A stretch of 64,000 bases of DNA from Staphylococcus xylosus NJ (GTDB lineage Bacteria; Bacillota; Bacilli; Staphylococcales; Staphylococcaceae): positions 1-64,000 of the forward strand of contig NZ_ANMR01000020.1 in the NCBI RefSeq assembly GCF_000338275.1, read 5' to 3'. The notes under the pieces are model-generated. The model had not been told where the DNA came from, did no database searches, and saw only the letters and a list, made by a program, of their open reading frames with translations. A program made the translations under genes and the position numbers. Below are positions 40,018 to 48,488 of the stretch, one piece after another. Positions within the stretch are counted from its first letter, which is position 1; every line of letters starts with the position of its first letter.

Positions 40018-40024
40018 GTGGCCT

Positions 40025-40073
40025 TACACACAAAAGACCCCAAGTCTGCGTCATCAGACTTGGGGTTGTGTAA
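40025..40073. terminator. GC-rich hairpin between toxin gene and opposing promoter
   Basis: CCCCAAGTCTG (40038-40048) and CAGACTTGGGG (40055-40065), extended by TTACAC/GTGTAA. On minus, TCTTTTG follows, so it can end the antisense RNA. Convergent use of one hairpin is the Fst-locus design. Confidence 0.7.
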
Positions 40074-40096
40074 TATAATCCGTGGATACATTAATA

Positions 40097-40125
40097 ATTT
40101 TATCATCATATTTTAATGACTGCAA
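40097..40125 (-). promoter_or_regulatory. Candidate antisense RNA promoter
   Basis: On minus: TTGCAG (40125-40120), 17 bases, TAAAAT (40102-40097). A transcript from near 40090 would run into the hairpin at 40038-40065 and overlap the 3' end of the toxin mRNA. Confidence 0.45.
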
Positions 40126-40253
40126 ACAATATATTTTATTGCTTGAAATATAGTAGCGAGAAAATAAAAATCAACAAAATTAAATGAAACAATAGTGATT
40201 TAGAAATATTTAACATAATTTGGTATAATGAAAATTGTTTTGAGGTGAAATGG

Positions 40254-40433
40254 ATGAAATATTTAACAAAGATATTTGTAATTATTGCTATTGTCTTGTT
40301 TGTGGTGGGGTATTACTTGCAAGCTACAGGACATGAAAGTTCTGGCATAAAATTATTAATCGCAGCTATAATGTTTATAGTTTGCGCGTTTATTAATCGT
40401 AACAATAATAGACGAAAAAAGAAAAATGACTAA
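40254..40433 (+). CDS. Small two-helix membrane protein, unknown
   Basis: 59 residues: helix about 5-22 (FVIIAIVLFVVGYYL), helix about 34-48, then a tail rich in Asn, Arg and Lys. GAGGTG lies seven bases before the ATG; a GTG in the same frame at 40245 overlaps that site. TATAAT occurs at 40224. I do not recognise the family. A long A/T hairpin at 40452-40508 ends the transcript before pmtR. Confidence 0.6.
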   Translation: MKYLTKIFVIIAIVLFVVGYYLQATGHESSGIKLLIAAIMFIVCAFINRNNNRRKKKND

Positions 40434-40594
40434 CAGAAGTAAAAGTTATTATAAAGACTATATTTATGAAAACGACAAAAATTTGTTTTCTTTCATAATA
40501 TAGTCTTTTAATTTTGTATATGAATCTCAAATATAATATTTAGTGTTTCAAATTTACAAAATTAAAAAGCATGCAATTAATTTCTGATTTTCTC

Positions 40595-40640
40595 TTTACA
40601 AGTGTGTATATATTGTATATATTGTGTATATACAGTTGCA
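40595..40640 (+). promoter_or_regulatory. pmt promoter and probable PmtR operator
   Basis: TTTACA (40595-40600), 17 bases, TATATT (40618-40623). Over and after the -10 lies alternating TGTATATAT and GTGTATATACA, a near-palindrome (about 40614-40635). GntR/YtrA regulators bind such A/T palindromes; in S. aureus PmtR represses pmt until PSMs accumulate. The site is inferred from position. Confidence 0.6.
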
Positions 40641-40653
40641 AGGGAGGACGTCC

Positions 40654-41034
40654 GTGAAAATACTTTTGAAAAATAGTAGTGAAAGCCCTATTTATGAACA
40701 AATCAAGCAACAAATTAAAGAGAATATTTTAAAAGGATACGTAGTTCCAGGTGAACATTTACCTTCTATGCGTGAATTAGCACAAGATTTAAGCGTTAGC
40801 GTGATAACCACTAAGCGTGCATACGAAGACTTAGAAAAAGATGGCTTTGTCTTTACAATCAGAGGTAAAGGTACATTTGTAAAAGAACAAGATAGTTCCA
40901 TTCTGAAAGAAAAACAATTCATCGTGATTGAGTCATTAGCTAAATCAATGAGCAAAGAAGCTAAGACAATCGGCATGTCATTGCCTGAGCTACAAGAAAT
41001 TCTAGAGATGATCTTTGAGGAGGACGAGGAATGA
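40654..41034 (+). CDS. pmtR: GntR-family (YtrA type) regulator PmtR
   Basis: 126 residues from a GTG with GGGAGG upstream. The N-terminal winged helix (PIYEQIKQQIKENIL, then LPSMRELAQDLSVS and TTKRAYEDLEKDGF) is followed by only about 50 residues, the short effector part of the YtrA subfamily. First gene of a five-gene operon matching pmtRABCD of S. aureus. Its stop overlaps the pmtA start by four bases. Confidence 0.88.
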   Translation: MKILLKNSSESPIYEQIKQQIKENILKGYVVPGEHLPSMRELAQDLSVSVITTKRAYEDLEKDGFVFTIRGKGTFVKEQDSSILKEKQFIVIESLAKSMSKEAKTIGMSLPELQEILEMIFEEDEE

Positions 41035-41918
41035 ATGCTATAGAATTAAATGCTGTTAATTATCAGCATAAAGAATTCAAGTTGAATGATATTTCTTTTG
41101 AAGTTCCTCAAGGGTTTGTCACAGGATTTATTGGCGCAAACGGTGTTGGCAAAACGACACTCATTAGATTAATTATGGATTTAATTGAACCAGAACAAGG
41201 AGAAATCTTAGTTTTTAATAAACAGATGAAAGACAACGCTGAAGAAATCAAAAATAGAATAGGTTTTATTTATTCAGAGCTGTATTTAAATGACAAGTGG
41301 ACAGTTAACAAAATTGAAAAATATATCGCTCCTTTTTACAAAAAGTGGGATAATACGCGTTTTAATTATTTTCTTGAAAAATTTAATTTAGCTCGGGATA
41401 AAAAGATTAAAACTTTCTCAACAGGTATGAAAATGAAATTATCTATTGCGATTGCTTTTAGCCATCATGCAGAATTATTTATTTTAGACGAACCTACTTC
41501 TGGTTTAGACCCGATTGTTCGAAATGAAGTTTTAGATATCATTCAACAAGAACTCATCGATGAAAATAAAACTGTATTTATTTCCACGCACATTATTTCA
41601 GATTTAGAGAAAATTGCTGATTACTTAGTGTATTTAAAAGATGGTGAAATTGTGTTTAATGATTTTTTAGATGATATTTTGAATAAGTTTCAAATTGTAA
41701 AAGGTGATTCAAATCAGATAGACGATGAGTTGGCGTCCTTAGCATATTATATAGAATATAATAAAACCGGCTATACGGCGCTTACAACACATGCAAATGT
41801 GTTTAAAGAAATATTTGGTAATGAGGTAGCAATAACTAGACCGAAAATTGAAGAATTAATGGTTTTCCTCGAAAAAGGGCTACACAAAATTGAATTTGAA
41901 AATGATGGCATTTCATAG
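41031..41918 (+). CDS. pmtA: ABC transporter ATPase PmtA
   Basis: 295 residues; Walker A GANGVGKTT near 37, signature STGMKMKLS near 134, Walker B FILDEPTSGLDP, and the switch histidine in ISTHI. One of two different ATPases in this operon. In S. aureus the Pmt system exports phenol-soluble modulins and protects the cell from them. Coupled to pmtR by overlap; pmtB follows after 16 bases. Confidence 0.9.
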   Translation: MNAIELNAVNYQHKEFKLNDISFEVPQGFVTGFIGANGVGKTTLIRLIMDLIEPEQGEILVFNKQMKDNAEEIKNRIGFIYSELYLNDKWTVNKIEKYIAPFYKKWDNTRFNYFLEKFNLARDKKIKTFSTGMKMKLSIAIAFSHHAELFILDEPTSGLDPIVRNEVLDIIQQELIDENKTVFISTHIISDLEKIADYLVYLKDGEIVFNDFLDDILNKFQIVKGDSNQIDDELASLAYYIEYNKTGYTALTTHANVFKEIFGNEVAITRPKIEELMVFLEKGLHKIEFENDGIS

Positions 41919-41934
41919 TGAGGAGGGCCATTAG

Positions 41935-42597
41935 ATGAAAAATTTACTTATTAGAAATATAAAATTACGTAAATGGACTATAATTATTTATTCGGTGTTA
42001 TTGTTATTTTCACCATTACAATTAGTGATTGGAAATGATACTTTACTTACTAAATCAATTTATTCAGCAGTTGCGATGATATTATTGTTCATATCTATCG
42101 TTGATTCTGGACATGCGTTTAGATTCAATAGTAAATTAGGACACAAAATGTCATACGATTTTTTTGCGAGTTTACCAGTTTCAAAAAACGCTCTACTTAA
42201 TGCAAACTATGTAACGGTAATTATGTTTACATTAATAGGAGCAGCTATATTATCTCTATACAATATACCGGATTCTAACGTTTCTGCGGACCAATTAAAT
42301 TTGAATGTTATGGTGCCTTACTCTTACATAACAATTAACTTCTTTGCTATACCTATAGCATTTAAAAGGTATACTGAACAAAAATCTGAGTATATTTCTT
42401 ATTTGATATATTTACTAACGATGTTTATTATTATACCGGTTTTTGTCATACTGATTGCTGTTGGTCTTATCGCAGTATTTAACTTTAATATAAGAGAATT
42501 GGATTATTTAGAACCGATGTTTAACTATGGATTTTTAGTAATGAGTATTCTGTTTTTTATTACTAATTATTTCATTCAATATAAAAAAATAAATTAA
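41935..42597 (+). CDS. pmtB: ABC transporter membrane subunit PmtB
   Basis: 220 residues with six predicted helices (near 16-32, 38-56, 93-112, 133-147, 161-185 and 196-213) and no ATPase motif. An ABC-2-like permease of the YtrC/PmtB sort, recognised mostly by its place between two ATPase genes. GGAGG precedes the ATG. Confidence 0.82.
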   Translation: MKNLLIRNIKLRKWTIIIYSVLLLFSPLQLVIGNDTLLTKSIYSAVAMILLFISIVDSGHAFRFNSKLGHKMSYDFFASLPVSKNALLNANYVTVIMFTLIGAAILSLYNIPDSNVSADQLNLNVMVPYSYITINFFAIPIAFKRYTEQKSEYISYLIYLLTMFIIIPVFVILIAVGLIAVFNFNIRELDYLEPMFNYGFLVMSILFFITNYFIQYKKIN

Positions 42598-42617
42598 TCT
42601 CAAAGGGAGGCGCATTT

Positions 42618-43490
42618 ATGGAATTAAAGAATATTACTAAAACGTATGGTAATAACAATGTTTTAGACCATATTGATTTTGATTTTGGTCAGAGCCAAAT
42701 TGTTGGCTTAATAGGTAAAAATGGTGTCGGTAAAACAACACTTATGAAAGTTATGAATGGAAATATTATCAATTATAAAGGGGATGTAAAAACAGGTAAT
42801 AAAGAAAATATCGGTTACTTAATTGAACATCCCAAACTGTATGATAATAAATCAGGATTATATAATTTAAAACTTTTTGCGAATGTTTTAGGTAAAGGAT
42901 TCGACAAAAAATATGCAGACCAAATTATCGATGCATTTGGTATGAGACCTTATGTTAAGAAAAAAGTTAAAAAATACTCTATGGGTATGAAACAAAAATT
43001 GGCAATCGCTGTTTCATTAATGAATAAGCCGAAGTATTTAATTCTTGATGAACCTACAAATGGTATGGATCCAGATGGTTCCATTGATGTTTTAAAAACA
43101 ATTCAATCACTTGTGAAAGAATTAGAAATGAAAATTTTAATTTCTAGTCATAAGTTGGAGGATATAGAATTAATTTGCGATAGAGCAGTATTCTTACGAG
43201 ACGGTAAATTTGTTCAAGATGTAGATATGAAAGAAGGGACACCTTCTGACTCTACAGTAATACTGTTTGAAGATAAAGATTTCGATACTGCTGCAACATT
43301 CTTAAATGAAGAGTTTGATGTAATTCAAACACAACAAGCGAGCGGAGAAATTATTATAAAAGCTCAAAATAGTTATAAAAATGTTCTTAAAGGTTTAGCG
43401 AACAAAGACGTTTATCCGAAATTTATTGAAACACGTAAAAGTTCATTGCGTGATACTTACTTCAATATTAATCAGAAAGGTGGTCAATAA
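42618..43490 (+). CDS. pmtC: ABC transporter ATPase PmtC
   Basis: 290 residues; Walker A GKNGVGKTT near 35, signature SMGMKQKL near 130, Walker B LILDEPTNGMDP, and SSHK as switch. It differs enough from PmtA to form a heterodimer rather than a duplicate. GGGAGG upstream; the stop overlaps the pmtD start by one base. Confidence 0.88.
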   Translation: MELKNITKTYGNNNVLDHIDFDFGQSQIVGLIGKNGVGKTTLMKVMNGNIINYKGDVKTGNKENIGYLIEHPKLYDNKSGLYNLKLFANVLGKGFDKKYADQIIDAFGMRPYVKKKVKKYSMGMKQKLAIAVSLMNKPKYLILDEPTNGMDPDGSIDVLKTIQSLVKELEMKILISSHKLEDIELICDRAVFLRDGKFVQDVDMKEGTPSDSTVILFEDKDFDTAATFLNEEFDVIQTQQASGEIIIKAQNSYKNVLKGLANKDVYPKFIETRKSSLRDTYFNINQKGGQ

Positions 43491-44218
43491 TGAATAGTTT
43501 ACAACTCGTAAAATATGATATGTTCAGCATTTTTAAAAGTCCATTAACGTATTTAGCGTTGCTTCTAACATTGTTACCAATGGTTGGCTTCATAATTTTA
43601 TTTTTACAACAGGCAGATGAAATGAATGGCAATACATTACTTACAATAGGTAGTTGGTTCTTTTCAATTATGGGCTTGCTATTTGTAATCAAAACAATTA
43701 CACGTGATATTTCACAAGGTACAATTCAACTTTACATGAATAAAACTTCTAACCGTATTGGTTATATTATTGCAAAAGTGATTTCGATTATTTTAATTGC
43801 AGTATTGATTACAGCTGTATTAGTTGCGTTTGTACTTATTGTTCAAGGTTTCGTTGATGGGGACAATATTAAAACTAAAAAGATTTTTGAACTATTATGG
43901 TTCTTTTTAATGTTCCATTTATTCTTTGGATTACTTTTATATTTATTTTCACTTATCGTACCTAAGACAGCACTTATATTTACGCTTGGTGTATTCTTAG
44001 TGTTAATTGTTCCATTTGCGGAACCATTCTTGCCTATGATTCCTAAAATTGGAGACAATATACAAGATTCATTAAAATATATTCCATTTAGCTATTTAAC
44101 TTCAAAAACAACTTCAGGTGATTACACATTTACGAATAGGCAATGGTTTATAACTTCAGCGTCGATCGTTATCTTGTTTATTGTTAATTTATTCTATTCA
44201 TCTGAGAAAGATATTTAA
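43490..44218 (+). CDS. pmtD: ABC transporter membrane subunit PmtD
   Basis: 242 residues, six predicted helices, ABC-2 permease type. LTRDISQGTIQL-like text (ITRDISQGTIQLYMNKT near 66-82) is the cytoplasmic coupling segment seen in such permeases. It is the last gene of the operon, closed by a strong terminator 29 bases downstream. Confidence 0.87.
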   Translation: MNSLQLVKYDMFSIFKSPLTYLALLLTLLPMVGFIILFLQQADEMNGNTLLTIGSWFFSIMGLLFVIKTITRDISQGTIQLYMNKTSNRIGYIIAKVISIILIAVLITAVLVAFVLIVQGFVDGDNIKTKKIFELLWFFLMFHLFFGLLLYLFSLIVPKTALIFTLGVFLVLIVPFAEPFLPMIPKIGDNIQDSLKYIPFSYLTSKTTSGDYTFTNRQWFITSASIVILFIVNLFYSSEKDI

Positions 44219-44246
44219 CAATGGATAACTAATAAAAGAGTTAAAA

Positions 44247-44297
44247 GAAAGACGTATGAATGTGCAGTTAAACAGCATCATTCATACGTCTTTTTAT
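44247..44297. terminator. Bidirectional terminator after pmtD
   Basis: AAAGACGTATGAATG and CATTCATACGTCTTT around a 15-base loop, between convergent genes. Confidence 0.9.
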
Positions 44298-44854
44298 TTT
44301 ATGATTAACTTATCTAATATGGAATCATAAACATATTTCCATAATTGAGAATCAGTTTTGTAACGATTCATCATAATTGTATGTGCTTCAGCAGACTTGT
44401 CTTCAAAAGTTGGATCGTCCTTTGCTGGGACGTTTGAACGTGCTTCATCTACAAAATGCTGCACTTGTCTTGCACGGGGCCCCCAAACAGTTTGTTGTTC
44501 ATAAACATCATTTAAGAAAACGAAAATAGGTATTGAACGAGCGGTTCCATTTGTTAAATACTGATCTATTAAATCAGTGTTCTCATCGCGATGGAATACT
44601 CGAACTTCTAAATTTAAAGTTTCACTAATATGTTTTAAAATTGGGACATTCATCATGGCATCCCCACACCAATCTTCAGTGATGACTAAGACTTTGGAAT
44701 AGTTTAATGATTTAATTTTTTCAATTCGATTATCCTCTTCTGGTAAAGAGAAAGAATTGTAAATCGTTAACAAATTCTCTTTGTTTTCAGTCATAGCTTC
44801 GATATATTGATCAAGCGGTTGACTGTTTTTGAAATAAGTTTCTAAACTTGTCAT
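44294..44854 (-). CDS. Thioredoxin-fold protein
   Basis: 186 residues with ITEDWCGDAMMNVPILKHI near 59-77: a thioredoxin-like fold with only one cysteine at the active site (WCGDA, no second Cys at +3). RSIPIFVFLN provides the cis-proline. A single-cysteine site rules out classic disulfide reductase activity; a monothiol or bacillithiol exchange role is an inference. Similar proteins occur in other staphylococci. GGGGGAAA precedes the ATG. Confidence 0.8.
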   Translation of the reverse strand: MTSLETYFKNSQPLDQYIEAMTENKENLLTIYNSFSLPEEDNRIEKIKSLNYSKVLVITEDWCGDAMMNVPILKHISETLNLEVRVFHRDENTDLIDQYLTNGTARSIPIFVFLNDVYEQQTVWGPRARQVQHFVDEARSNVPAKDDPTFEDKSAEAHTIMMNRYKTDSQLWKYVYDSILDKLIIK

Positions 44855-45001
44855 AATATTTCCCCCTTTAGCGTATTAGTTATTATTATATCAATTTTTA
44901 ATATGAAAGAAAATTTTAAATACTTAGAAAAAATAAATTTGATTTCAAGTTAACCTGATAATTAAAAATATCAGATTTGTCTTTTATTAAATATATGGAG
45001 T

Positions 45002-45508
45002 GTGACAACAATATTGAATTTACATAATAGACCATTTAAATTATTAATATTTACTCTCTTTATGACAATGGGGACAGGGACTATCTTAATTGTGAATTAC
45101 ATTAATTATACGCAATCTACGAATTTATCTCAGTTAACTATCGATAATATGAAATTAGACACACAAATAGATGACCAAAAATATACAGCATATAATCATA
45201 TCGTAATGAAAAATCATAGTTTTTATATAAAAGGGCACGAACCTCATTTAACATTTAAAGTAAATAAAAAAGACGGTTACATAAAAGGTATCACGCTCGT
45301 TAAAGATACGACAATTGAGACTAATTTTAATGCAAATATAGATGGCGATATACAAAGCGTAATTAATAAATTAGGTGAACATTATAAGAGTAAGAAGTTA
45401 CATAAATCATATAAAGTTATTACTTATAGAGACAAAGTTAATCAAATAAAGTTATCTATTGTGTGTAAACATGATAAAATAAAGAAAATTGAATTCTACA
45501 AAAAATGA
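45002..45508 (+). CDS. Membrane-anchored protein of unknown function
   Basis: 168 residues, with one N-terminal helix (about 13-31) and a basic, beta-rich outer part. I do not recognise the family. The start is uncertain: GTG at 45002 is one base from GGAG, TTG at 45014 is 13 bases from it. It precedes the DUF1700 and DUF4097 genes on the same strand, 90 bases away, and may share a function in the envelope. Confidence 0.55.
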   Translation: MTTILNLHNRPFKLLIFTLFMTMGTGTILIVNYINYTQSTNLSQLTIDNMKLDTQIDDQKYTAYNHIVMKNHSFYIKGHEPHLTFKVNKKDGYIKGITLVKDTTIETNFNANIDGDIQSVINKLGEHYKSKKLHKSYKVITYRDKVNQIKLSIVCKHDKIKKIEFYKK

Positions 45509-45598
45509 AGGATTTAAAAATCTAATGAATGACAATCTTATGCAATACGTTATTCTTAGATATTACATAAAATATTTTGATTCGAATCTAGAATTAGA

Positions 45599-46174
45599 AT
45601 GGCGGTAGATAACTTGGATAAAATCACTTTCTTGAATGAACTTGAACAAGAATTAAGTAGCATACCAAGCGCAGAACGAGATAGCGTCATGTATGAGTAT
45701 GAGCAATACTTCTTTGATCAAGAAAGAGAGGGGAAAAATGAATATCAAATTATAGGTGCATTAGAATCACCTAAAAAAATTGGAAAAGAAATTAAAGCAA
45801 AAAATGCAATTGTTTCTGCAGAGTATAGGCCAAATGCTAAATCAATTCTTAGAGCTATTATGGCCTCACTAGGTATGGGAATTTTGTCTTTAATCATTAT
45901 CTTGATACCAATGATATTTATTGGCAGTTTTATGTTCGTGTTACTTTTAGTTGCATTGTTTTTAGCAATTAGCCCGATTTTATTAATTATTCATGGCTCA
46001 TTATATAATATGTTCAGTTTAGCAATTAGTAATTATCTTTTTGCGTTTTCATTTACTGGTTTAGGTATTGTATTATTTGTGACCATTGCGAAATTAGCTC
46101 AATTCGTTTATCGTTTGATACTAAAATACTTACGTTGGAATATCAAGACGATTAAAGGAAGTGCAAATGAATGA
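45599..46174 (+). CDS. DUF1700-family membrane protein
   Basis: 191 residues. The N-terminal 60 residues (FLNELEQELSSIPSAERDSVMYEYEQYF) are the HAAS/DUF1700 helical domain; four hydrophobic helices follow between 82 and 175. Such proteins often pair with PadR regulators and DUF4097 proteins. The ATG has no obvious ribosome-binding site; a TTG at 45614 with GGCGG upstream is an alternative. The stop overlaps the next start by four bases. Confidence 0.8.
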   Translation: MAVDNLDKITFLNELEQELSSIPSAERDSVMYEYEQYFFDQEREGKNEYQIIGALESPKKIGKEIKAKNAIVSAEYRPNAKSILRAIMASLGMGILSLIIILIPMIFIGSFMFVLLLVALFLAISPILLIIHGSLYNMFSLAISNYLFAFSFTGLGIVLFVTIAKLAQFVYRLILKYLRWNIKTIKGSANE

Positions 46175-47022
46175 GGAAATTATTTTTTAGTGGTTTAGCA
46201 TTATTTATCGTGTGTTTTACCTTAGGCTGTATTACTTGGTTTGGTTTTGAAAAGCAAAACAATAAACTTAATGTTATTGATAAAACGTATAATGATGCGG
46301 AAGTAAAGCATTTAGATATTGACAGCCGCTCTAGTAATGTAACGATTACAAAAGGAAATAAGTTTGCAATTCATTATAAAGGCCAACAGAAAGTAGATAT
46401 AAATAAAGATAAGCAATCATTAAAGTTGAAAGAAACTAGTAATCGAGTTGATAATTATGGCTTGAATTATAACCCATTTAGACAAATTAAGGCTAAAATG
46501 AAAATCACCATACCAAATGAGAAATTAAAGGAATTGAAAGTTTCGAGCAAGGCACGCAATATTAAACTTCAAAATATCGAAGTTGATAAAGTCGACTTTA
46601 ATATGAACGATAGAACTGGTAGTCGTGTTTATGTGCAAAATTCAAAAATTGAACAATTGTTGTATAGAGGTTTGAAATCACCTATACATATTAGTGATAG
46701 TAAAATTGTTAATGCTAATATTAAAACAAAAGAAGCGAGTATATATGCTGAAAATGCACTAATTAAAAACTCTGTATTGCTTGCCCAAAGTGGTCATATC
46801 CAATTAGATCGTATGGACATTGATTCTGCATTTAAAGCTTCTAGTCAAAATGGTGATATTATTATGTCTTACAATAAAAAACCAGATAATACGTTATTGA
46901 AATTAAACCCTGATGATGGCGTAGAAAAAGTCAATAATAAGAGTTTTGATAACGATAGAGTTGGAGAAGGTGATAATATTTTAGAATTCTATACTGTACA
47001 CGGTGATATTCATATTAATTAA
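46171..47022 (+). CDS. DUF4097-type beta-repeat envelope protein
   Basis: 283 residues. An N-terminal helix (about 4-24) anchors a long beta-repeat region of the DUF4097/adhesin kind: HLDIDSRSSNVTIT, NIKLQNIEVDKV, VNANIKTKEAS and HIQLDRMDIDS form short repeating strands, as in a beta-solenoid. No LPXTG. Translationally coupled to the DUF1700 gene. In Bacillus similar pairs relate to envelope stress; here the role is unknown. Confidence 0.78.
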   Translation: MRKLFFSGLALFIVCFTLGCITWFGFEKQNNKLNVIDKTYNDAEVKHLDIDSRSSNVTITKGNKFAIHYKGQQKVDINKDKQSLKLKETSNRVDNYGLNYNPFRQIKAKMKITIPNEKLKELKVSSKARNIKLQNIEVDKVDFNMNDRTGSRVYVQNSKIEQLLYRGLKSPIHISDSKIVNANIKTKEASIYAENALIKNSVLLAQSGHIQLDRMDIDSAFKASSQNGDIIMSYNKKPDNTLLKLNPDDGVEKVNNKSFDNDRVGEGDNILEFYTVHGDIHIN

Positions 47023-47038
47023 TAGACTGTATATTATA

Positions 47039-47087
47039 ATAGCTATGGAGAAATCTATATTGATAGATGACTTCATAGCTATTTTTC
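47039..47087. terminator. Bidirectional terminator
   Basis: AATAGCTATG and CATAGCTATT around a loop containing a second TCTATATTGATAGA stem. Confidence 0.75.
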
Positions 47088-47114
47088 TAACTTATTATCA
47101 TATTTAACATATAT

Positions 47115-48155
47115 TTAATAACTGGCAAAGGTCAAATCAGTGTCTATATGTCCATAAAGGGCATGAATATCTAGTGACTGTCCGTTTAGCCATTGTTGAA
47201 AATCAATTACTGCAGGTGTGTTATTTTCACCTAAAGTCATGTACGCTTTAAGTGACTGTGGTTCATACATAGTTGTATGAATTGTACCAGACCAACTTTT
47301 AAATAATTTACTATATATTTCAAATTCTGGATTATTAAATAATTCAAATGCGTGCATTTTATCCAGGCCATTCGGTGTTTGTTTTAAAAGTCTATCTAAA
47401 CGTTCTTTAGACTCTTTTGTATAGTTTCTATTTTCATGAGTTAGCAATTTGAAATGGTTCGTACATGTATGATCATACCTTACATCAAGTGATCTAGGAG
47501 AAACCTCGATTATGGCGTGATTTAAGTGCTTATCCATGACAATATAGCTAAATGAACTTCTATGTGGAATTTCTTTCAATAATTGAATTGCCTCTGGTAC
47601 GTCTTTACAATATTGTAAAATGAGTCTGCCAATCATATAGCATACGAAGCCATCGCCTGGATGTTTTCTATGCATAAAGTTATACCCCATAGATAGTCCA
47701 GCTTCATTCATACCATCCATTCTACCAGTCACACGAGATGTTGGACCAATTTGTGCTAGACCTCCATCATTTGGTTGGAAAAGCTGATAACGACCATCAT
47801 AAGTTGCAGGGTGATAGTCATAATTTCTTACCATGTAGTCTTGTCCTAAATACACCGTACAGCCACTATTTTTTAGTGGTGTAAAACGATAGTGTGCAAA
47901 GTTTAATATCATTTGATTTGTTGGTAGATTAAGGACTTCTTGCATACCTCTGATTTCTTCCCAAATTTGAGGTGCGTAGGTTTGGAAGATATCATATGTT
48001 TCCTTTATGTGGATATCGAAACGAGGCATACGTTTTTTCCATTCTTTTTCTCTATTTTTTAATAATGGTGTTTGTTGCATCCATTGAGCAGTTTGTACAC
48101 CTAAATCAAAATGTGACCCGCGGTGAGTTAATATATCTGTTTTTACTTTTTGCAT
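47115..48155 (-). CDS. C45-family autoproteolytic hydrolase/acyltransferase
   Basis: 346 residues of the Ntn-hydrolase type related to acyl-CoA:6-aminopenicillanate acyltransferase. The likely nucleophile is the cysteine in KNSGCTVYLGQ (near 98), followed by MVRNYDYHP, which is typical. In relatives self-cleavage before the cysteine exposes the catalytic residue. No signal peptide; substrate unknown. Upstream, AGGAG before the ATG. Confidence 0.82.
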   Translation of the reverse strand: MQKVKTDILTHRGSHFDLGVQTAQWMQQTPLLKNREKEWKKRMPRFDIHIKETYDIFQTYAPQIWEEIRGMQEVLNLPTNQMILNFAHYRFTPLKNSGCTVYLGQDYMVRNYDYHPATYDGRYQLFQPNDGGLAQIGPTSRVTGRMDGMNEAGLSMGYNFMHRKHPGDGFVCYMIGRLILQYCKDVPEAIQLLKEIPHRSSFSYIVMDKHLNHAIIEVSPRSLDVRYDHTCTNHFKLLTHENRNYTKESKERLDRLLKQTPNGLDKMHAFELFNNPEFEIYSKLFKSWSGTIHTTMYEPQSLKAYMTLGENNTPAVIDFQQWLNGQSLDIHALYGHIDTDLTFASY

Positions 48156-48239
48156 AATGTAAAACTCCTATTTTAGTTGTGTAATCTTACAAATTTGTAA
48201 CTATATTGTAACCCCACGTTAATTGTATTATACGATGCT

Positions 48240-48271
48240 TGTCGTTATTATTAAGTATAACAACGACGACT
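48240..48271 (+). other. Hairpin in the leader of the 18-codon gene
   Basis: TCGTTATTATT and a matching ATAACAACGA form an imperfect stem about 35 bases before the short gene. TATTAT at 48226-48231 is a possible -10. Confidence 0.4.
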
Positions 48272-48307
48272 GGTTATTTATTTTTAAATTAAAATGAGGT
48301 GATTGCA

Positions 48308-48364
48308 ATGGCAAATTATTATGATACTGTTAGAGATGCAATGAGTACTTGGTGGGGCAAGTAA
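48308..48364 (+). CDS. 18-residue amphipathic peptide gene
   Basis: ATG with GAGGTG seven bases upstream; the frame reads MANYYDTVRDAMSTWWGK then TAA. On a helical wheel Y4, Y5, V8, A11, M12, W15 and W16 fall on one face and D6, R9, D10, S13, K18 on the other. A terminator hairpin follows 11 bases after the stop, so the gene has a small transcript of its own. The size and final GK recall phenol-soluble modulins, but it is not a close match to any I know. Confidence 0.5.
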   Translation: MANYYDTVRDAMSTWWGK

Positions 48365-48375
48365 TTGACTAAGCG

Positions 48376-48403
48376 GCTGGGACAAATTAATTGTCTCAGC
48401 TTT
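48376..48403 (+). terminator. Terminator of the 18-codon gene
   Basis: GCTGGGACAA (48376-48385) and TTGTCTCAGC (48391-48400), loop ATTAA, then TTT. Same hairpin type as after groEL. Confidence 0.75.
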
Positions 48404-48488
48404 AAGTATTATATAGAGTTAGTGGGATATTAGCATGAGCGTCAGCCCAGTTAAACTATTTATCCATATTAATTCTAGTGAATTTTGT

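Noticed and set aside
39870-40109. 79-codon minus-strand frame across the candidate toxin locus
   Set aside because: It crosses the GC-rich hairpin and has no ribosome-binding site; the plus-strand 32-codon frame has a strong one.
44294-44854. Classical thioredoxin
   Set aside because: The active site is WCGDA with one cysteine, so a CXXC disulfide reductase is excluded.
48376-48400. Insertion-sequence end or mobile element
   Set aside because: The GCTGGGACAA hairpin recurs at 37459, but both copies sit just after genes and act as terminators; there are no target-site duplications or transposase.
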